A DNA stretch of 16,597 nucleotides from contig CAYQZW010000033.1 in the NCBI GenBank assembly GCA_964422065.1, forward strand, positions 1-16,597, read 5' to 3'. The notes beneath the pieces were generated by a model. That model saw nothing but the letters and a program-made list of their open reading frames with translations, did no database searches and was not told the origin of the DNA. Numbering within the stretch: position 1 is the stretch's first letter; each line of letters starts with the position of its first letter. The stretch is from S141-55 sp964422065 (GTDB taxonomy: Bacteria > Hydrothermota > Hydrothermia > WGAB01). Positions 14,203 through 16,597 of the stretch are shown here, in pieces. Both the position numbers and the translations under genes were made by a program.

Positions 14203-14256
14203 CTATTGTCCCCAGCCCCCATCAGGATCGAAGCCCCACATAAGAAGGGCCAACCC

Positions 14257-14679
14257 TTACCTTTCATCGGTCGCTTCCATTGAAGAGAGGATCTCATTTC
14301 CATACCGTAGGATTCGAAGCGGAAACCGTCCTACCCAAGCCTGCTTGACCACTCCATTTTCCAGCAAGACCCAGGTAGGCGTGGCAAAAACCTGAAGATG
14401 CTGGACCAATGCGGGGTATTCTGGGACAGAGACTTCCCGGATTGGCATGACTTTTTTGATCTCTGGAAGTTTTTGGCGCTCTGCTTCGCAGGCCCGACAT
14501 CCGGGAGATGTGATGAAAAGCAAAACCGGATCCGGCCACCCTCGACGCCAAGATTCCGGGATCTCCCTCCCTTGGATCTGCCTGAGTCGTTGTCTCGTCA
14601 GTACCTGAAGCGCTACAAACACCCCTGCTACCGCGATCAACAAAGCCACAAACCAACCCATGTTCGTTCCCAGAATCAT
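14257..14679 (-). CDS. Membrane-anchored thioredoxin-fold protein
   Basis: This is a 140-residue protein with one N-terminal transmembrane helix (about residues 9-27) followed by a thioredoxin-like domain. The redox motif is Cys61-Arg-Ala-Cys64 in FITSPGCRACEAERQKL. The cis-proline loop FATPTWVLLENG is at about 98-109 (Pro101), and GRFPLRIL follows. The helix followed by Arg-rich residues (TRQRLRQ) is unusual: positive charges after the helix would by the positive-inside rule favour a cytoplasmic domain, so the side of the membrane is uncertain. The ATG overlaps the rhodanese stop (ATGA). Together with the rhodanese it suggests thiol or persulfide handling at the membrane. The specific partner is unknown. 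Confidence 0.85.
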   Translation of the reverse strand: MILGTNMGWFVALLIAVAGVFVALQVLTRQRLRQIQGREIPESWRRGWPDPVLLFITSPGCRACEAERQKLPEIKKVMPIREVSVPEYPALVQHLQVFATPTWVLLENGVVKQAWVGRFPLRILRYGNEILSSMEATDER

Positions 14680-15158
14680 TCCATCCGTTGTTCTTGGACT
14701 TCTTTCCCCTGTACCTTCTTCGAGGAGTCTTGGGGCGTCCCTTTATTCTCGTTTGGGGAGATGAGGGAGTACCCCGCTGAAGTCCACTGCATAATGCCCA
14801 AGCCATTATAGACATATCGATATCCCAGGTCCTGGAGGATCCTTTGTCCAATCCCGGCACGATGTCCGGTTCGGCAATAGAGAACTACCGTATCCTTTTC
14901 AGGATTGACGCCGAGTTCTTTGTGACGCTTAGGTAACTCACTGTAAGGGATTAGGGTATCTGTCCCGGGAATGACCCCCTGCTGGTGTTCAACGATAGAC
15001 CGGACATCTACGAGGATGAAGTGTCGGGTGCCCGAATCCCGTTCTGCTATCCATGTGCGAAGGGTCTTTGGGTCCAGGGTTTGCGCTTGGACCGGAGACC
15101 ATGCCAGGACGCTCCAAATTACCAGAATTCCGAATATTCCCCAAAATCTGCGTTTCAT
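14676..15158 (-). CDS. Exported single-domain rhodanese
   Basis: This 160-residue sulfurtransferase-like protein has a signal peptide (residues 1 to about 25, ending SPVQA), so it should be periplasmic or extracytoplasmic. The single rhodanese domain includes FILVDVRSIVEHQQGVIPG (from about residue 47) and the active-site loop starting at Cys95 (YCRTGHRAG), followed by LQDLGYRYVYNGLGIMQW. The six-residue loop is typical of sulfur-handling rhodaneses. The tail after about residue 130 is polar and charged. An upstream in-frame ATG exists five codons earlier, but the one at 15158 has GGAGG eight bases before it and begins the signal peptide correctly. It is the first gene of a transcription unit with the thioredoxin-like gene. 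Confidence 0.92.
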   Translation of the reverse strand: MKRRFWGIFGILVIWSVLAWSPVQAQTLDPKTLRTWIAERDSGTRHFILVDVRSIVEHQQGVIPGTDTLIPYSELPKRHKELGVNPEKDTVVLYCRTGHRAGIGQRILQDLGYRYVYNGLGIMQWTSAGYSLISPNENKGTPQDSSKKVQGKEVQEQRME

Positions 15159-15208
15159 CTCTATCACCTCCATCTTTGAGAAGTTGACTGAATTTTAAGG
15201 TAAACGTA

Positions 15209-15237
15209 AGTATAGGGGTTCTCCCCGGTGTTGTAAA
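15209..15237 (-). promoter_or_regulatory. Predicted sigma70-type promoter of the rhodanese gene
   Basis: TTTACA (15237-15232) and TATACT (15214-15209) on the minus strand are separated by exactly 17 bases, five of six consensus matches in each box. Transcription would start near 15202, about 44 bases before the rhodanese ATG. The spacer contains a small GGGG/CCCC inverted repeat. Confidence 0.7.
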
Positions 15238-15274
15238 CCGGTGGGAAATTCCCTTGACGGGTCTTGGCTGGGGA

Positions 15275-15736
15275 TTAAAGGTTCGATTTCTTTTTTCCTG
15301 AGCCCTGCTGCAAAGACTCCCGATATTTGCGGAATACTTGCTCTTCCACGCGGATGGGGGCTTTCGCCCGCAATGCGATGGCAATGGCATCCGAAGGACG
15401 GGCATCAATCACCACGATCCCACTCGGGGTCTTTACATGGAGTTCTGCAAAATAGATGTCCTCCTCAAGATCCGTAACTACTACCTGTTGGACCTCTGCG
15501 TGGAGTTGGCGGAGGATCTTCAGGATCAGGTCATGGGTTTGAGGTCGGGCGGGCTGGATCCCCTTGAGCGCGAAATCAATGGCTTGAGCTTCAGCAGGCC
15601 CAATAAAAATCGGTAAAATTTGGTCTCCAACGGTGTCCTTAAGAACCACTGCGGGTTGACCCAGGACCCATTCCGGGACCACATAGGCCACCTTCACCGG
15701 GACAAGATTGAAGATAAGAAAGGTAACCCACCACAT
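15275..15736 (-). CDS. DUF151/BFN-domain protein (bifunctional nuclease family)
   Basis: This 153-residue soluble protein has a BFN domain covering most of its length. Landmarks are QPAVVLKDTVGDQILPIFIGPAEAQAI (about residues 27-53), RPQTHDLILKILRQL, and VIDARPSDAIAIALRAKAPIRV, followed by FRKYRESL. The DARPSDA-IALR block is the hallmark of the family; plant and bacterial members have been linked to nuclease activity, but the bacterial role is poorly defined. The ATG at 15736 is preceded in frame by a stop two codons upstream and has only a weak GAAGG directly next to it, so a later start such as a GTG remains possible. It lies upstream of the rhodanese on the same strand and is divergent from the protease gene. 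Confidence 0.88.
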   Translation of the reverse strand: MWWVTFLIFNLVPVKVAYVVPEWVLGQPAVVLKDTVGDQILPIFIGPAEAQAIDFALKGIQPARPQTHDLILKILRQLHAEVQQVVVTDLEEDIYFAELHVKTPSGIVVIDARPSDAIAIALRAKAPIRVEEQVFRKYRESLQQGSGKKKSNL

Positions 15737-15792
15737 CCTTCAGAATGTACATGATGGGACTCCGGAAGTCAATGGGCCGACTTGGGTTTCCA

Positions 15793-15821
15793 TTGCATCT
15801 TTCGGGAACATCCTTTATTTT
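15793..15821 (+). promoter_or_regulatory. Possible promoter of the LonB-like protease gene
   Basis: TTGCAT and TATTTT on the plus strand are separated by 17 bases. The -35 match is poor. The site lies in the 107-base divergent gap, followed by an excellent AAAGGAGG (15828-15835) eight bases before the ATG at 15844. Confidence 0.35.
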
Positions 15822-15843
15822 CAGGGGAAAGGAGGACCTGGAG

Positions 15844-16597
15844 ATGCCCAGGAAGTCTCAAGAAACACGTTTTGATCGATTTCGTGTCCCCCCGGAACAC
15901 TTGAAAAAGACTTGTGAGATCGGAGAGATCGGGATCCAGATGAGTACTGAGGTCGAGCCCCTCTCCGAGTTCATTGGCCAGGAACGGGCCCATCATGCCT
16001 TCACGCTCGGGCTCCAGATCCGTGGGGCGGGATATAACATCTATGCTGCCGGCCCACCGGGCACCGGGAAACGCACGATGATCCAGGCCTACTTAGAACG
16101 CATCGCCAAAACACTCCCTGTGCCCAACGACTGGTGCTACGTCTATAACTTTGAGAACCCGATTGCCCCTAAGGCGCTCTCCCTTCCTGCTGGCCGTGGC
16201 AAGGAACTCCAAAAAGACATGGAGACCCTGGTTGAGGAAATCCAAAACCGGATGCAGAACCTCTTTGAGTCCGAGGCCTACGCTGCGGAACGCGATGCGG
16301 TGATGAAGTCTTTTGAAGAACGCCATCAGCGTTTAATTCGGGACTTCCAAGAACGGGCAAAGGCCCGCGGATTCTTGGTTCAATTTACCCCCAAAGGGGT
16401 GATGGTCACCCCCCACCTCCAAGGCCGACCGCTTTCCCAGGAGGAGTTTGAGGCGCTTCCCGAGGAGTTCAAACAGCGGATCCAAAAAGAACGGGAAAGT
16501 TTAGACCAGGAGATCAAGGGCTTGATCCGAGAGTTGCGACAGATCGAACGGGAGGCCCAAGAACGCTTGAAGAAACTCGATCAAGAGGCCTTTCAAT
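15844..16597 (+). CDS. ATP-dependent LonB/AAA_32-type protease (N-terminal part, partial)
   Basis: The first 251 codons are present and the gene continues past the window edge. The protein begins with VPPEHLKKTCEIGEIGI and FIGQERAHHAFTLGLQIRG, typical of the AAA_32 Lon-like family. The Walker A motif GPPGTGKRT is at residues 70-78, followed by NFENPIAPKALSLPAGRG. From about residue 112 on the chain is rich in Glu, Arg, Lys and Gln and should form the long coiled-coil insertion seen in this family before the rest of the ATPase. Walker B and the Ser-Lys protease dyad would lie beyond the edge and cannot be checked. The start is ATG eight bases after AAAGGAGG. It is the only plus-strand gene in the window. 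Confidence 0.9.
   Translation, partial: MPRKSQETRFDRFRVPPEHLKKTCEIGEIGIQMSTEVEPLSEFIGQERAHHAFTLGLQIRGAGYNIYAAGPPGTGKRTMIQAYLERIAKTLPVPNDWCYVYNFENPIAPKALSLPAGRGKELQKDMETLVEEIQNRMQNLFESEAYAAERDAVMKSFEERHQRLIRDFQERAKARGFLVQFTPKGVMVTPHLQGRPLSQEEFEALPEEFKQRIQKERESLDQEIKGLIRELRQIEREAQERLKKLDQEAFQ

Noticed and set aside
14106..14303. A 65-codon minus-strand frame spanning the gap between the thioredoxin-like gene and DUF2892
   Set aside because: It overlaps the end of the thioredoxin-like gene, has no clear ribosome binding site, includes both hairpins and resembles no known protein.
15215..15231. GGGG-TTCT-CCCC inverted repeat as a terminator for the DUF151 gene
   Set aside because: The stem is only four bases, no T-run follows, and it lies in the spacer of a good promoter.
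1..16597. Mobile elements, CRISPR arrays, tRNA or rRNA genes
   Set aside because: No terminal inverted repeats, transposase, regularly spaced repeats or cloverleaf-like sequences were seen. The genes are of ordinary core-genome type.

Overview
The window is a bacterial chromosome segment with a moderately high G+C content. Genes are tightly packed, with many 1-4 nt start/stop overlaps and AAGGAGG-type ribosome binding sites. Everything up to about 15.74 kb lies on the minus strand; only the last, partial gene is on the plus strand. The gene content (complex I membrane arm, branched-chain-type 2-oxoacid dehydrogenase, superoxide dismutase, exported c-type cytochrome) points to an oxygen-exposed, respiring bacterium with a periplasm. 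I cannot assign a phylum from the sequence alone. No rRNA, tRNA, CRISPR array or insertion sequence is visible, and no gene-free stretch exceeds about 200 bases.

Layout in transcription order on the minus strand, right to left. (1) A DUF151/BFN-domain protein (15736-15275). (2) An exported rhodanese plus a membrane-anchored thioredoxin-like protein (15158-14257), read from a clear sigma70-type promoter. (3) A small DUF2892 membrane protein, a SAM-dependent methyltransferase and an IsdG-like ABM-fold protein, closely coupled (14090-13007). (4) An exported cytochrome c and a Mn-type superoxide dismutase (12889-11819), ending in a strong intrinsic terminator. (5) A four-gene 2-oxoacid dehydrogenase operon, E1alpha-E1beta-E2-E3 (11680-6817), whose E1 subunits look most like branched-chain 2-oxoacid dehydrogenase. 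(6) A complex I membrane-arm operon, nuoH-J-K-L-M-N (6622-123), which has its own near-consensus promoter and lacks nuoI and nuoA-G. It runs straight into a truncated flavin-reductase-like gene (PyrK type). On the plus strand, a LonB/AAA_32-type ATP-dependent protease starts at 15844 and leaves the window.

Working together: the dehydrogenase complex produces acyl-CoA and NADH, and complex I would reoxidise the NADH. The missing hydrophilic subunits (NuoA-G, I) must be encoded elsewhere or replaced by something else. The block from 13.0 to 15.2 kb carries thiol and sulfur chemistry at the membrane (rhodanese, CxxC protein, DUF2892) next to a candidate haem-degrading enzyme, a cytochrome c and a superoxide dismutase. 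It is the part most likely to hold a poorly described functional module, although nothing in the window proves that these genes act together.
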